DNA from: UBA1801 sp035353395
Lineage (GTDB): Bacteria > Acidobacteriota > Holophagae > Holophagales > Holophagaceae
Assembly (NCBI GenBank): GCA_035353395.1
Contig: DAOPZL010000014.1
Span: 1 to 60,597, forward strand
Direction: 5' to 3'
DNA: 60,597 nt
Positions 26,916-35,659 of the stretch are shown piece after piece. Made by a program: the position numbers and the translations under genes. Within the stretch, counting starts at the first letter, position 1, and every line of letters starts with the position of its first letter. The notes below the pieces were generated by a model. That model saw nothing but the letters and a program-made list of their open reading frames with translations. It did not search any database and was not told the DNA's origin.

Positions 26916-27992
26916 CTATTCAGCCAGTCCCAGGTCCGCGTAGATGGACGGGACCACGACGTCGAGGGCGAGGGCATCGGGGTCGGGCTTCCACTTGTTC
27001 GCCAGGAGGACGACCGTCAGGCCGTAGCGGGGATCGTGGAGGGCCAGGGCGTGGTAGCCGGCGGTTTCGTCCGCCATCCCGCCCATCCGTCCCGTGCTGA
27101 AGAGCGCGCCCCCGGGCGTGAGACAGCATCCGAGTCCCGCCTTGCCCTTCCCTTTCGTGAAGGAGGCCTCCGGCAGGGTCCCGGTCCGCATGAGGTCGAA
27201 GGATCCCTTCGAGACGAGGCGCCCCGAGGCCAGGGCCTCCAGGAAGGCGGCCAGGTCCGGGGGCGCGGAGTAGACATCGAGGGCGGCCGAACCGTCATAG
27301 GTTTTCTTCAGCCAGAAGTTCCAGTCGGACTGGCGGTAGATCTGCGCCAGGGCGGGGTCCCCTTCCGGGAAGAGCCCGAGGCTGGTGTGCTTGAGGCCCA
27401 GCGGCGCGGCGATCCATTCGGCCAGGAGCTGCTTGTAGGGTTTCCCGGCCACGAGCTCCAGGGCATATGCGAGGACATCGAAATCCGAGCCGCAGTATGC
27501 CTGCCGGGAGCCGGGCGGGAAGGCGAGCCCGTCCTCGGCGGCCCAGGCGGCCGTGTCCGCCTTGGTCCAGGGCTTGTCGGTGGGGTGCATGAGCCGTCCC
27601 ACCAGTCCCGAGGCGTGGCAGAGCAGGTCCCTCACCCTGGGCCCGGGCCTGCCCTTGAAGGCCGGGACGTAGGTGCCGATAGGCTCGTCGAGGGCCATCA
27701 GCCCCTTTTCCACCGCCATCATGGCCAGGGTGCCGCCGAAGAGCTCGCCGCACCCCGCCAGGTAGTATGCGGAATCCGGCGCGTTCCTCGGGACCGGATA
27801 GGGGGGCTCGTGGGGACCGTAGGCGCCCTGGAAGAGGTTCGCGCCGCCGCGCTTCACGAGTACCGAACCGTAGAACAGGTGCCTGCCTTCGAAATCCTTC
27901 AGCAGGGCCTCGGTCCGTGGAAGCTGGCCGAAGCCGGGGGCGGCCAGCCATGCGAACAGCAGGAAGAGGGACGCGAGAAGGTGGCGTTTCAT
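26916..27992 (-). CDS. Beta-lactamase-fold serine hydrolase homologue lacking catalytic residues
   Basis: 358 residues with a signal peptide (about 1-22). It has the class C beta-lactamase/PBP fold pattern: LVKRGGANLFQGAYG, VRDLLCHASGL, then a YxN-like and a HxG-like region. The active-site motifs have decayed. Where SxxK should stand the sequence is LAGCGELFGG (residues 78-87), with no Ser-x-x-Lys nearby. YSN has become Y166-C-G, and the final motif is GRMGG instead of H-x-G. It should be unable to form the acyl-enzyme, so it is probably a binding or structural protein. A paralogue lies directly upstream on the same strand. Confidence 0.85.
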   Translation of the reverse strand: MKRHLLASLFLLFAWLAAPGFGQLPRTEALLKDFEGRHLFYGSVLVKRGGANLFQGAYGPHEPPYPVPRNAPDSAYYLAGCGELFGGTLAMMAVEKGLMALDEPIGTYVPAFKGRPGPRVRDLLCHASGLVGRLMHPTDKPWTKADTAAWAAEDGLAFPPGSRQAYCGSDFDVLAYALELVAGKPYKQLLAEWIAAPLGLKHTSLGLFPEGDPALAQIYRQSDWNFWLKKTYDGSAALDVYSAPPDLAAFLEALASGRLVSKGSFDLMRTGTLPEASFTKGKGKAGLGCCLTPGGALFSTGRMGGMADETAGYHALALHDPRYGLTVVLLANKWKPDPDALALDVVVPSIYADLGLAE

Positions 27993-28111
27993 GAAGACCT
28001 CCTGGAGACGACGGAACGTTCCGGCGACGGCCCTCGGGCCGAGAGCATCCCCGCTGAGATAAGGCCGGAGCCCCGCGCCTTCAATAGGCAGGATTGCCCA
28101 TGGACCCCTGG

Positions 28112-28897
28112 TCACTCCCGCAGCCCCAGGGAAGCGTAGACCTCGGGAACCAGGACCTTCCGCAGGCTCCGGCCCTCCAGGTCCATCCAGCGGTTGCCCA
28201 GGGCGAGGATCCGCAGGTCGTGGCGCGGGTCGTACCAGAAGACGGCATAGAATCCGCTTCCGTCGTCGCCGCCGTTGTGGAGGACGCCGCTTTCGGCCAC
28301 GTTGAAGCCGAGGGCCGCGCCTTCCGCGCCGTCCTTGACGTAGGGGGCCTGCATGTCCTGGTAGGCCCGGGCGGAAACGAGGCGGCCGCCGGACAGGGCG
28401 TCGAAGAACCGGTCGAGGTCCTCCAGGGTCGAGTAGAGGCCCACGGAACACCGGTAGCTGCCCTTCCAGAGGGCCAGGTTCTTCCGGAACTCCGCCAGCC
28501 GCGTTTCCCAGGCGACGGCCTGGCCTTCGGGAACCAGTCCCACCCCCGTGCGGGCCATGCCGAGGGGCTTGAGGATCCACTCCGAGAGCAGGGCGGGGTA
28601 CGGCTTGCCCGTGACGGTCTCGAGCACGAGTCCGGCCAGTTCATCGTTGTTGAAGGCCCAGACGAATCGCTTCCCGGGTTCCTCCAGCAGCGGCCGCTCG
28701 GCGATCCCCGAGGCGAGATCGGCCAGGGTGAGCGTCCCGGGCCGGGCGTTCAGCAGCATGTTCAACTTGAAGACCGGCAGTCCGGACGCGTGGCAGAGGA
28801 CGTCCCGGACGCGCGGCGCGGGCCTGCCCTTGAAGGGCGGCAGGTAGGTTCCCAGGGGGGCATCGAGGGAGAGCAGGCCGCGCTCCTGGGCCAGCCT
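28112..28897 (-). pseudogene. 5'-truncated beta-lactamase-fold paralogue
   Basis: The frame runs 261 codons but starts in mid-domain just after an in-frame TGA (28898-28900). It aligns with the neighbour from about its residue 92 (LAQERGLLSLDAPLGTYLPPF against MAVEKGLMALDEPIGTYVPAF), so the signal peptide and the whole SxxK region are missing. A TTG or ATG inside it could still be used, but such a product would not be exported or active. What remains keeps HASGL, a F-N-N version of YxN and a HNGG motif. The truncation point is the left edge of the accessory island, so the insertion probably removed the 5' end. Confidence 0.75.
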
Positions 28898-28991
28898 TCA
28901 GATCCAATGCCTACGGGCGTTGAGCACGGTCGATTGATGGTTTTTGCCAGCTCGGTCGCGCGACGGCAGATCGGACTGCTGGCATCTTGCC
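28898..28991. other. Island boundary region without a gene
   Basis: Ninety-four bases between the truncated hydrolase and the helicase stop codon. A 7-base inverted repeat (TGCCAGC ... GCTGGCA) is present, but no T-run lies on the correct side for a terminator. No copy of the tRNA-Arg 3' end was found here. Confidence 0.6.
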
Positions 28992-31877
28992 CTACTTCCT
29001 CCATCCCGTGCGGGAGGCCAGTTCCTCCTGCCGACGAGCTTCCGCGGCTTCGAAGGGGATGCGGAGGATGGGGGCGGGCGGGGCGGGAAGGCCGGCGGCG
29101 ACATAGAACTCGTCCATGTCCTCCCAGAAGGCGGGCTGGGCCAGCTCCCGGGCCAGGGCCAGGTTCAGGACCTGGGGCAGGGGCGTCCATGTTTCGTCCT
29201 TGCCTTCCTGTCCCCGGCGCAGGCACAGGAGGGGGTTGAGCACGTACCAGCCCTGCCGGATGCGCTTGAAGATTCGGCGGTTGTAGGTGTAGTCCCGGTC
29301 CACTTCGTTGCGGGAGAGCACGGCGCTCAGGTGCTGGCGCTTGTTCCGCTCGGGGCACAGCATGGAGGGCGGAAGGTGGCTCCATGCCTCCAGGATCAGG
29401 TCCGTCCTGAAGCCGAAGCGTCCCTGCCAGTCGTAGCGGCGGAAGACCGTGGAGAAGAGGGTCCACAAGGTCTGGAAGACCAGGTACTCCGAGTGCTGGG
29501 GCACCAGGCGCACCAGCCTGTCGCTCTCCCGGAGATCGATGGCCGGGGGGGCGAGGCGCTCCGCCATGGGCGCAAGGACCTTCCGGGCGTAGTCCGCGTC
29601 CCGGAAGGCCAGCAGGAGGGCCCAGTGGAAGGCGTTGCGGCCGAAGTGGTCCACGGTGTCGCGTCCCGCTCCCAGGTCCAGGAGAGCTTCCACCAGCTCC
29701 ACATTCCCGGCAGCGCTGGCGGCCATGAGGGGAGTCAGGCCCATGGGGGTCCGGAATTCGGTCCCGAACTCCTCGCACTGCCGGAGCACCTCCCTGGGCT
29801 TCCGGGAGGCAAAGGGGGCCAGGAGGCGTTGGCGCTGGCTCTCCCTCGCCTCTGGAGCGGGGACCTTCACGCCCGCCAGCGTGGAAAGGTGGGCCGAAAG
29901 GATGGGTTCGTCGTGGAACACCGCGAACTCGCAAAGTTGCTCGGCGGGCTTCCGGCCGGGGGCCTTCTCCACGAAGACCTTGGTCAGGAGGCGCTCAAGT
30001 CCAAAGGCATCCAGGACGTTCCAGGGCACCTCCCCCTGGCGCAGGATGGTCTTCCGGATGGCCTCCGCCTGCTCCTGCTTGCCCTGCATCTCCAGCCGGT
30101 GGGCTTCCTTCTGCCAGTCCTCCCGCGAACTGGTCCGGGCCTCCAGCTTCAGGACCTCGGCCTCGGTGCTCAGTCCCAGCAGGCGGAAGAGTGGGTGTTC
30201 GGTGTCCTGCTCGACGATGTAGACCTCCCGGATGGCCCGGGTGATGGCCACGTAGAGGGCGTTGACGAAGAACTTGTGGGTCTCCAGTCCCTTGTCCGTC
30301 TTGTCCTTTCCCCTCCGGTAGTCGAGTTCGTCCCTTTCCAGGGCCTGGGATTCCACCCCTTCCGTCAACGCCTCGTAGGCCGCCCGCCGGTCCGAGACGA
30401 AGCGGTAGATGATGATGCGGTCGTATTCCAGGCCCTTGGCTTCATGCACGCTGAAGATCAGGGGCGTGCGGAAGTGGCGCCTGGCCTCGGCCTTGTCCTC
30501 GTCCCGGAGCACCAGCACCGCCACCTGGGCCGAGGCCCGGGTCTTCTCGTCCAGTTCCTTCCTGAAGGATTCCCGGTCTGGCACCAGCACCACCCGGCCT
30601 TGCTCCAGGCTCACGGAGCGCACCAGGAAATTGCTCTCGCGGTCCACGGAGCCGAATCGCGCCTGCTTGATCTTGAGCAGGGTGTTGGCCACCCGTGTAG
30701 GTTCCTGGCTGTTCCGGAAGTTGGCCTGGAGGACCTTCAGTTCCTGACGCCCCGCCAGGGCCGCGTCGGCCCAGAAGAGGGTCTTCACGTGGCTCCACGC
30801 GAAGAAATTGGGATGGACGATCTGGTTGGAATCCCCGCAGAGCATGAACTGTCCGGGCTTCTTGAGGGTCCTGAGCACCAGCGAGAGCTGGGCCATGGTG
30901 AGGTCCTGCACCTCGTCCACGACCACGAAGTCATAGCGCGGCCGGGCCAGTTCCTTCCAGGCGTGGGCCACCAGGTTCTGGTCGTAGAGGACGCTTTCTG
31001 CAAGCCAGGCCCGGTATTTCTCGAAAAGGTTGTAGACCCGCTCACGGTCCTCTTCCAGGAAGATGGACTGCTTGACGCCCAGGGTCAGATAGCTGGCTCG
31101 GTCCAGGGCCTGCTCCGCCTGGGCCGTGATGACGCCCCGCAGCTCCTCGAACAGTTGGTGGGGATCCAAGCCCTTGGCCAGGGTGCGATGCCGCTCGAAC
31201 CAAGCGGCGAAGTCCCGCCAGGTGGCCTCCCGTCCCTCGGGTACCCGCAGGGACTCCAGGAAGTCCCGGTAGGAGAAGAAGGTGACATCCTGGGCCGCCC
31301 GGTCGAAACCGAAGGCATGGTAAGCCTCCGCGGCTCCCTGAGCCAGGAAAGGGCTGTGGGTCACGTAGAGGACTTCCCCGTCCACCTTCTTCATCTTCTC
31401 CAGGGTCAGAGCCGTCTTGCCGCTGCCGGCGCTTCCCGCGATCACCACGGGGGGCTTCAGGTGGAAGACGGCCGCCTGGGCCTCGTCGAAGGAGATGGGC
31501 TTGTCGAGGAGATGGACCTCCGTGCGGCCCGGGTGGATGTAGCGGACTGGCGCGGCTTCCCGGGCCGCCTCGGCGGCCTCTGCGTCGGGAATCTTGGCCT
31601 CGTCGACCTGGACGCCCCGCAGGAAGCGGCTCCTGTCGTAGGCGTGGTTCTCGACGATCTCCAGCATCAGGATGAACGTGGCCTCCCCATGGCGGATCGT
31701 CGTGAAGAGCGCCCGGTTGGTGTGGTCCAGTCTGGCCCGGTAGTAGCGCCCCTGGCCCCCCGCGAGCTTCTTGACCTCCGCCGAGCGGAAGTCCCCCCGC
31801 TCCAGGGCCTGCACCAACTTGGCATAGGCCGGACCGACGCGGGAGGTATCAAGATCTGCGTATTCGAGGACTTTCAT
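28992..31877 (-). CDS. RelE-like / UvrD-type helicase / ankyrin fusion protein
   Basis: 961 residues. Residues about 15-90 resemble a RelE/ParE toxin fold (AEVKKLAG, RYYRARLDHTNRALFT, FILMLEIVENHAYDRSRFLRG). A superfamily 1 helicase follows: Walker A G148-SAGSGKT, DEVQD at 321-325, NFRNS near 386-390, VHEAKGLE at 477-484 and the motif VI region NALYVAITRAI at 539-549, all intact. Residues about 710-760 hold one or two ankyrin repeats (MGLTPLMAASAAGNVELVEALL). The last ~150 residues may be winged-helix-like. The ATG at 31877 has GGAG upstream and the RelE-like part begins soon after; 27 extra in-frame codons further upstream lack a ribosome site. Helicases with a RelE-like head are known from accessory DNA. 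Antiviral or DNA-repair function is inference. Confidence 0.85.
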   Translation of the reverse strand: MKVLEYADLDTSRVGPAYAKLVQALERGDFRSAEVKKLAGGQGRYYRARLDHTNRALFTTIRHGEATFILMLEIVENHAYDRSRFLRGVQVDEAKIPDAEAAEAAREAAPVRYIHPGRTEVHLLDKPISFDEAQAAVFHLKPPVVIAGSAGSGKTALTLEKMKKVDGEVLYVTHSPFLAQGAAEAYHAFGFDRAAQDVTFFSYRDFLESLRVPEGREATWRDFAAWFERHRTLAKGLDPHQLFEELRGVITAQAEQALDRASYLTLGVKQSIFLEEDRERVYNLFEKYRAWLAESVLYDQNLVAHAWKELARPRYDFVVVDEVQDLTMAQLSLVLRTLKKPGQFMLCGDSNQIVHPNFFAWSHVKTLFWADAALAGRQELKVLQANFRNSQEPTRVANTLLKIKQARFGSVDRESNFLVRSVSLEQGRVVLVPDRESFRKELDEKTRASAQVAVLVLRDEDKAEARRHFRTPLIFSVHEAKGLEYDRIIIYRFVSDRRAAYEALTEGVESQALERDELDYRRGKDKTDKGLETHKFFVNALYVAITRAIREVYIVEQDTEHPLFRLLGLSTEAEVLKLEARTSSREDWQKEAHRLEMQGKQEQAEAIRKTILRQGEVPWNVLDAFGLERLLTKVFVEKAPGRKPAEQLCEFAVFHDEPILSAHLSTLAGVKVPAPEARESQRQRLLAPFASRKPREVLRQCEEFGTEFRTPMGLTPLMAASAAGNVELVEALLDLGAGRDTVDHFGRNAFHWALLLAFRDADYARKVLAPMAERLAPPAIDLRESDRLVRLVPQHSEYLVFQTLWTLFSTVFRRYDWQGRFGFRTDLILEAWSHLPPSMLCPERNKRQHLSAVLSRNEVDRDYTYNRRIFKRIRQGWYVLNPLLCLRRGQEGKDETWTPLPQVLNLALARELAQPAFWEDMDEFYVAAGLPAPPAPILRIPFEAAEARRQEELASRTGWRK

Positions 31878-31997
31878 GGGTGAGGGAGCTCCATGGATCC
31901 ATGCTACCGGGAGGGGGGGCATCCCGCCGAGAAGTCGGGCCTCGCCATGGACCTGCACCGTGGGCGAAGAGCCGTTCAGGGGCCCAGCCGGCGAGCA
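31878..31997. promoter_or_regulatory. Upstream region of the helicase gene
   Basis: The reverse strand carries TAGCAT (31906-31901) about 23 bases before the helicase ATG, matching the TAGNAT-type -10 seen elsewhere in the window. No good -35 was found. The region ends at the outer end of the IS256 relic. Confidence 0.3.
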
Positions 31998-32706
31998 GTG
32001 TCCAGAAGTTTCTGTACGTCCTAGACGGTAGATGGATCGCAGTGAATGCAGGGAGGCCGCGAAGGGATGGCGGAGCCCGGCCGAAGCGGACCCCCCGCGG
32101 CGCGTGGGTCATACACCCTCCGGCTTCAGCCAGGTGATGCCGGTCCAGCGTTCGAGCTGCTCCATGAGCAGCACCCCGCAGAGGTGATCCCGGCTGGCCG
32201 GATTGGGCCAGATTCGGATGGTGCGACCCCGGCGCTTCAACTCCGGTTTCACGCGTTCGACATGATTCGTCGTCCGCAGGCGCTTTCGGTGCCCGGCAGG
32301 CGCGTTGAGTACCGCCAGGACGGAGTCGAAGTGGTCCTCCAGACAGGCTACGAGCTTCGGATACTTCTTCCCCCAGTGCTTCGCAAGCAGGGCCTTCTCC
32401 TCCACTCGCCCCTTCAGCCCGTTCCGATATCCATGGGGTCAGGGCAGCCCCTTCGCATTCCAAGGCGCCCCGAAGAACTCCTCCGCCTCCGAGCCAATCA
32501 GTGCCTGCACGACCTCCTCCACGAGTGTCCTGACTCCCTCGCCTCCGTTTGAGAACAGGCCTTCCCCAAAAAACCACCGAGTCCAAACTTCCCTTCGGGC
32601 ATCGCGTCCTCCAAGTTGGTGGTTTAGCACGCGATCAACCTGCCGAACTCGGTGGCCAACCTCTACTTCAGGGCCTCAAGTCGGGCTTACAGATACATTT
32701 ATACAC
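31998..32706 (-). mobile_element. IS256-family element relic, 709 bp
   Basis: Imperfect terminal inverted repeats can be matched: 31998-32023 (GTGTCCAGAAGTTTCTGTAC...) and the reverse strand from 32706 (GTGTATAAATGTATCTGTAA...), about 18 of 26 positions alike. Between them is a decayed transposase on the minus strand. Intact IS256 elements are about 1.3 kb, so roughly half is gone. The upstream end (near 32706) is closely related to the start of the second relic at 36752. Confidence 0.75.
32109..32630 (-). pseudogene. IS256-family (mutator-type) transposase, deleted and interrupted
   Basis: The N-terminal piece (TLVEEVVQALIGSEAEEFFG) is followed by an in-frame TGA (32439-32441), then HGYRNGLKGR and directly the C-terminal piece. 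The latter has the family signature (KRLRTTNHVERVKPELKRRG, then WPNPASRDHLCGVLLMEQ). The central ~200 residues with the DDE catalytic core are missing. The frame is otherwise unchanged, so one internal deletion plus one nonsense mutation explains it. It cannot be an active transposase. Confidence 0.85.
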
Positions 32707-32754
32707 AACCGATGAGGGATGTGGGCAGGCAGGAAATGACGGACCGGCTGTCCA

Positions 32755-33330
32755 CTATTCCTGGTTGAGGCCACTGCCGATGCAGAACGCCCTGCCCAGG
32801 GTCCGACCGATGCCGTAATAGCGCTGGCCGGCCGCGTCATAGATCATCGGCTGGACCTTCTCGATGTCGGGTTTCCCCTTCTCGCCGATCACGGACTCCT
32901 CCGCCTTCACGTCGAGGATCTCGCCCACGAACAGCGTATGGAGTCCGATCTCGAGCGTGTGGAGCAGGCGGCATTCCAGGACCAGCGGTGTTTCCGCGAC
33001 GTAGGGCGCATCCACCAGGTCGCTGCGGACCGGTGCCAGGCGGCAGACGGCGTACTTGTCCACGTCCTTGCCGGATTCGATGCCCACGAAATCGGCCATC
33101 CTCGCCTGGTGTTCCGAGGGAATGCTGATCGTGAAGGCCTTCCGTGCCTCGATGGCGGCATAGCTGTAGGTGGCCCTGCGGAGGGAGACGGCCACGCAGG
33201 GAGGTTTCGAACAGCAGATCTCCCCCCAGGCCGCGGTCATGAGGTTGGGTTTTCCCGCTGTGTCGTAGGTTCCCACCAGCCAGACGGGCGACGGCATCGC
33301 CAGGGTTTTCGCTCCTAGGGATCGTTTCAC
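32755..33330 (-). CDS. Flavin reductase-like FMN-binding protein
   Basis: 191 residues. A split-barrel flavin-binding domain: VWLVGTYDTAGKPNLMTAAWGEICCSKPPCVAVSL, then RKAFTISIPSEHQ and a VGEILDVKAEES strand. The family contains short-chain flavin reductases and NAD(P)H-dependent oxidoreductases of unknown substrate; many keep the two cysteines seen here (ICCSKPPC). AAGGAG lies 9 bases before the ATG. It is the last gene of the sigma-SirTM-macrodomain-cupin set (131 bases after the cupin). In streptococcal SirTM loci other flavin oxidoreductases are linked, so the association may be meaningful. Confidence 0.88.
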   Translation of the reverse strand: MKRSLGAKTLAMPSPVWLVGTYDTAGKPNLMTAAWGEICCSKPPCVAVSLRRATYSYAAIEARKAFTISIPSEHQARMADFVGIESGKDVDKYAVCRLAPVRSDLVDAPYVAETPLVLECRLLHTLEIGLHTLFVGEILDVKAEESVIGEKGKPDIEKVQPMIYDAAGQRYYGIGRTLGRAFCIGSGLNQE

Positions 33331-33461
33331 TGCGAGTTCTCCTTGGCATCTCGGCCTTCCGGCCTGGATGCATCCTACCCTCGTGGCTGCTCCAGTCCGG
33401 GGCTGAAGTCACGCTGCCCGGGACTCGAACGGATCCCGGGCAGCAAGTGGGTAGTGGGCGA

Positions 33462-33857
33462 TCAGAGCCAGCTCGGCTTGCCTTCCGCAGGCACCCCATC
33501 GTTCTGGGTGAACTGGACGAGGCTGCCTGCCCGGGTCTGGATGCAGACGAAGCGGATCGGGCCCTGGGCGTCGGCCTTGAGGCACCGGGCGCCGGCAGGA
33601 TCCACGCGGATCACGTCGCCTTCGGCCACGGGGATCTCCTCCCCATCGAGGAAGAACTGACCCTTGCCCTTCAGGATGAGGTAGACCTCCTCGTTCTGCT
33701 GGTGGGCATGCACGAACGGTACGCTCACGCCGGCAGGGAGCTCGTTGACGGAGATCTCGGAGCCTGTGAGGTCCAGTTCATCGTGGAACGTGACGCGTCC
33801 CAGCTTCTGGATGTCGCCAGTCGCGGCGATGCGGTAGTGCTTCCCTGCCTTGGTCAT
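33462..33857 (-). CDS. Cupin domain protein
   Basis: 131 residues, a single small beta-barrel. The metal-binding motif is HAHQQNEEVYLILKGKG (motif 1 with two His and Glu), and GEEIPVAEGDVIRVDPAG forms motif 2, where the usual His is less clear. Single-domain cupins bind metals or small molecules and many are of unknown use. The ATG at 33857 is preferred because AGGAGAACC stands just before it, and upstream in-frame codons lack homology. It sits 107 bases downstream of the macrodomain gene on the same strand. Confidence 0.85.
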   Translation of the reverse strand: MTKAGKHYRIAATGDIQKLGRVTFHDELDLTGSEISVNELPAGVSVPFVHAHQQNEEVYLILKGKGQFFLDGEEIPVAEGDVIRVDPAGARCLKADAQGPIRFVCIQTRAGSLVQFTQNDGVPAEGKPSWL

Positions 33858-33964
33858 GGGTTCTCCTGATGGGTTTGTCGAAGATCGGGACTCCTGTCCC
33901 TCTGGGTATTTGGACGAGGTCCAGGAAGCCCGTGTGAAGGGAAGTCCACATCTGCCGCCTCGCT

Positions 33965-34762
33965 TCACGCCAGAAGGGCGCGGTAGATCTCCAGGTCCTC
34001 GTCGCGGAATACATTGAACACCACGTTCTCCAGGCGACTCCCGCCGGCCAGGTGCCGCTTCGTCTCCTGTACGGCGATGCGGGCAGCCTCCCTTGGGGGG
34101 AACCGGTACACGCCCGTCGAGATGCAGCAGAGGGCCAGGCTCTCCAGGCCCGAGGCTTCCGCCAGGCCCAGGCAGGCGCGATAGCAGCTCGCCAGTTGCT
34201 GGCGCTGCTCCTCCGTGGGGAGACCTTCGATCATGGGGCCCACGGTGTGGAGCACATGGCGTGCCGGCAGATTGAATCCAGGCGTGAGCTTCGCCTGGCC
34301 CACCGGCTCCGGGTGTCCCTGCTCCGCCATGATCTCCGCGCAGGCCTGGCGGAGCTGGACGCCGGCGTAGGTGTGGATGATGTTGTCGATGCAGTCGTGG
34401 CCGGGGTGGAAACAGCCCAGCAGAGCACTGTTGGCCGCGTTGACGATCCCGTCCACCTCGAGGGTGGTGATGTCGCCCTGCCAGAGCTGGAGCCGATCCT
34501 GGACCGGCGCCAGCTCCCGGCTCCGGGTGATGCCCTTGGCGGCGGTCACGGACTTCAGGATCCGATCCTGGATCTCCAGGAATTCCGCGCTCACGGGCCC
34601 CGGTGGCCGCAGGTTGACGAGAGCCCGGAACCTCCTCCAGCGTGCTTCCTGGGTCGGCGGAACGGGCATTCCCGGGGCGAGGAAAGCGATGAGCCTGGCG
34701 AGATCTTCATGCAAGGACGCGGCATCCCGCCCTCGCGCCGGGGATTCCAGAGGTTCATGCAT
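33965..34762 (-). CDS. Zinc-type macrodomain protein-ADP-ribose hydrolase
   Basis: 265 residues. A helical N-terminal extension (~85 residues) precedes a macrodomain (LQLWQGDITTLEVDGIVNAAN). The loop L115-G-C117-F-H-P-G-H122-D-C124-I-D-N matches the zinc-binding Cys-His-Cys site of the MacroD-type hydrolases that partner SirTM in Staphylococcus and Streptococcus. The class removes ADP-ribose from the protein that the sirtuin modifies. The gene overlaps the sirtuin by 8 bases (ATGCATGA), strong support for a paired writer and eraser. GCISTG-like loop 2 is CCISTGVYRFP. Substrate specificity is inferred from the known pairs. Confidence 0.93.
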   Translation of the reverse strand: MHEPLESPARGRDAASLHEDLARLIAFLAPGMPVPPTQEARWRRFRALVNLRPPGPVSAEFLEIQDRILKSVTAAKGITRSRELAPVQDRLQLWQGDITTLEVDGIVNAANSALLGCFHPGHDCIDNIIHTYAGVQLRQACAEIMAEQGHPEPVGQAKLTPGFNLPARHVLHTVGPMIEGLPTEEQRQQLASCYRACLGLAEASGLESLALCCISTGVYRFPPREAARIAVQETKRHLAGGSRLENVVFNVFRDEDLEIYRALLA

Positions 34763-35654
34763 CCTGGCTCCCGATCAATCCGGAAAGAACCTCGGCCATG
34801 TCCTCTGCGAAGGCCGTGGTCTGCCTTGCGTTCTCCTCCGGACCCTCAGAGTGGTGCTTGTTCAGCCGGACCAGCCGCGCCTCTGGGTGCTGGAAGACCA
34901 TCTTCTCGAAGGGGAGGCGGATGATGGCCGGCGTGTTGAAGCCGACGCCCAGTTCCAGGAACACGACGCGCCCCGCCAGGGCCTCCGCGAGGAAGGCCGC
35001 ATGGCGGTCGTGGGCCGCCTTCCATGCCTCGTCCTCGACGAAGCATGCGTCCTTGCGGAGGTTGACGTCCATGGGGCCCCCGCAGCGTGGACACCTGGGG
35101 ACCAGGCCCCCGGGCACTCGGCAATCCTCGGTGTGCTCGAGCAAGGTCCGCACCAGCGCTTCGTTCCCGTAGAGCGTCCGGTGGCAAGCCTTCGCGCACT
35201 GCAGGAGGCCGTAGTCGCCTTGTACCGCGAAGACCCGGTCCTCCGGGAAGCCGGACTTGGCGAACTGGTGATCCACGTTGGTGGTGATGACGAAGCAGGG
35301 TTTCCCCTGCACCAGGCTGAAGAGCTGTCGATAGAGCGGAAGGCCGGGCGGGGCGTAGCGGTTGAGGCTGATGTGCAGCGCCCAGTAGGCCCATCGTTCC
35401 TCCTCGTGCTCGAAGGGGTAGAAACCGGCGCTGTACATGTCCTCCATTCCGTACCGCTCGATGAAGCGGGCGAAGGGCCTGGTGAATCGCTCGCCGGAAT
35501 AGGTGAGGCCCGCGGCGGCCGACAGACCCGCTCCGCCCCCAACCACGACGTGGCTGGCCTGCCGGATGGCTGCCCGCGCCTGCTTGAGGCGGGACTCGAA
35601 GGACGAGGCCGTCTTCCGCGCAGGCCTGCCGGGGATGCGGATTCGGAAAGACAT
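34755..35654 (-). CDS. Class M sirtuin (SirTM), protein ADP-ribosyltransferase
   Basis: 299 residues. NAD-binding fold: VVGGGAGLSAAAG (residues 38-49) and TTNVDHQF (124-131). Zinc cysteines C153, C157, C188 and C191. The catalytic His of deacetylases is replaced by Gln (Q145 in VQGDYG). N126, Q145 and R200 have the same spacing as Asn118, Gln137 and Arg192 of Streptococcus pyogenes SirTM, so this is a class M member, expected to ADP-ribosylate a partner rather than deacetylate. In Firmicutes the target is lipoylated GcvH-L; no GcvH-L or LplA2 gene is seen here. The start is 5 bases after the sigma factor stop, and the macrodomain gene overlaps its end. Confidence 0.93.
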   Translation of the reverse strand: MSFRIRIPGRPARKTASSFESRLKQARAAIRQASHVVVGGGAGLSAAAGLTYSGERFTRPFARFIERYGMEDMYSAGFYPFEHEEERWAYWALHISLNRYAPPGLPLYRQLFSLVQGKPCFVITTNVDHQFAKSGFPEDRVFAVQGDYGLLQCAKACHRTLYGNEALVRTLLEHTEDCRVPGGLVPRCPRCGGPMDVNLRKDACFVEDEAWKAAHDRHAAFLAEALAGRVVFLELGVGFNTPAIIRLPFEKMVFQHPEARLVRLNKHHSEGPEENARQTTAFAEDMAEVLSGLIGSQDA

Positions 35655-35659
35655 GCGGG

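Noticed and set aside
28898..28991. Attachment site or terminator at the left island edge
   Set aside because: The inverted repeat TGCCAGC/GCTGGCA has no T-run in the direction of the helicase, and no copy of the tRNA-Arg 3' end (CGCGCCAGGACCACCA) is present.
28762..29934. Long antisense frame over the 3' end of the helicase gene
   Set aside because: Composition is that of a shadow frame; the helicase with its ankyrin and C-terminal domains accounts for the sequence.
34755..35654. SIR2 of an antiphage NAD-depletion system (ThsA or DSR type)
   Set aside because: The Gln in place of the catalytic His, the zinc cysteines and the overlapping zinc macrodomain fit class M sirtuins better; no other defence partner is directly coupled.
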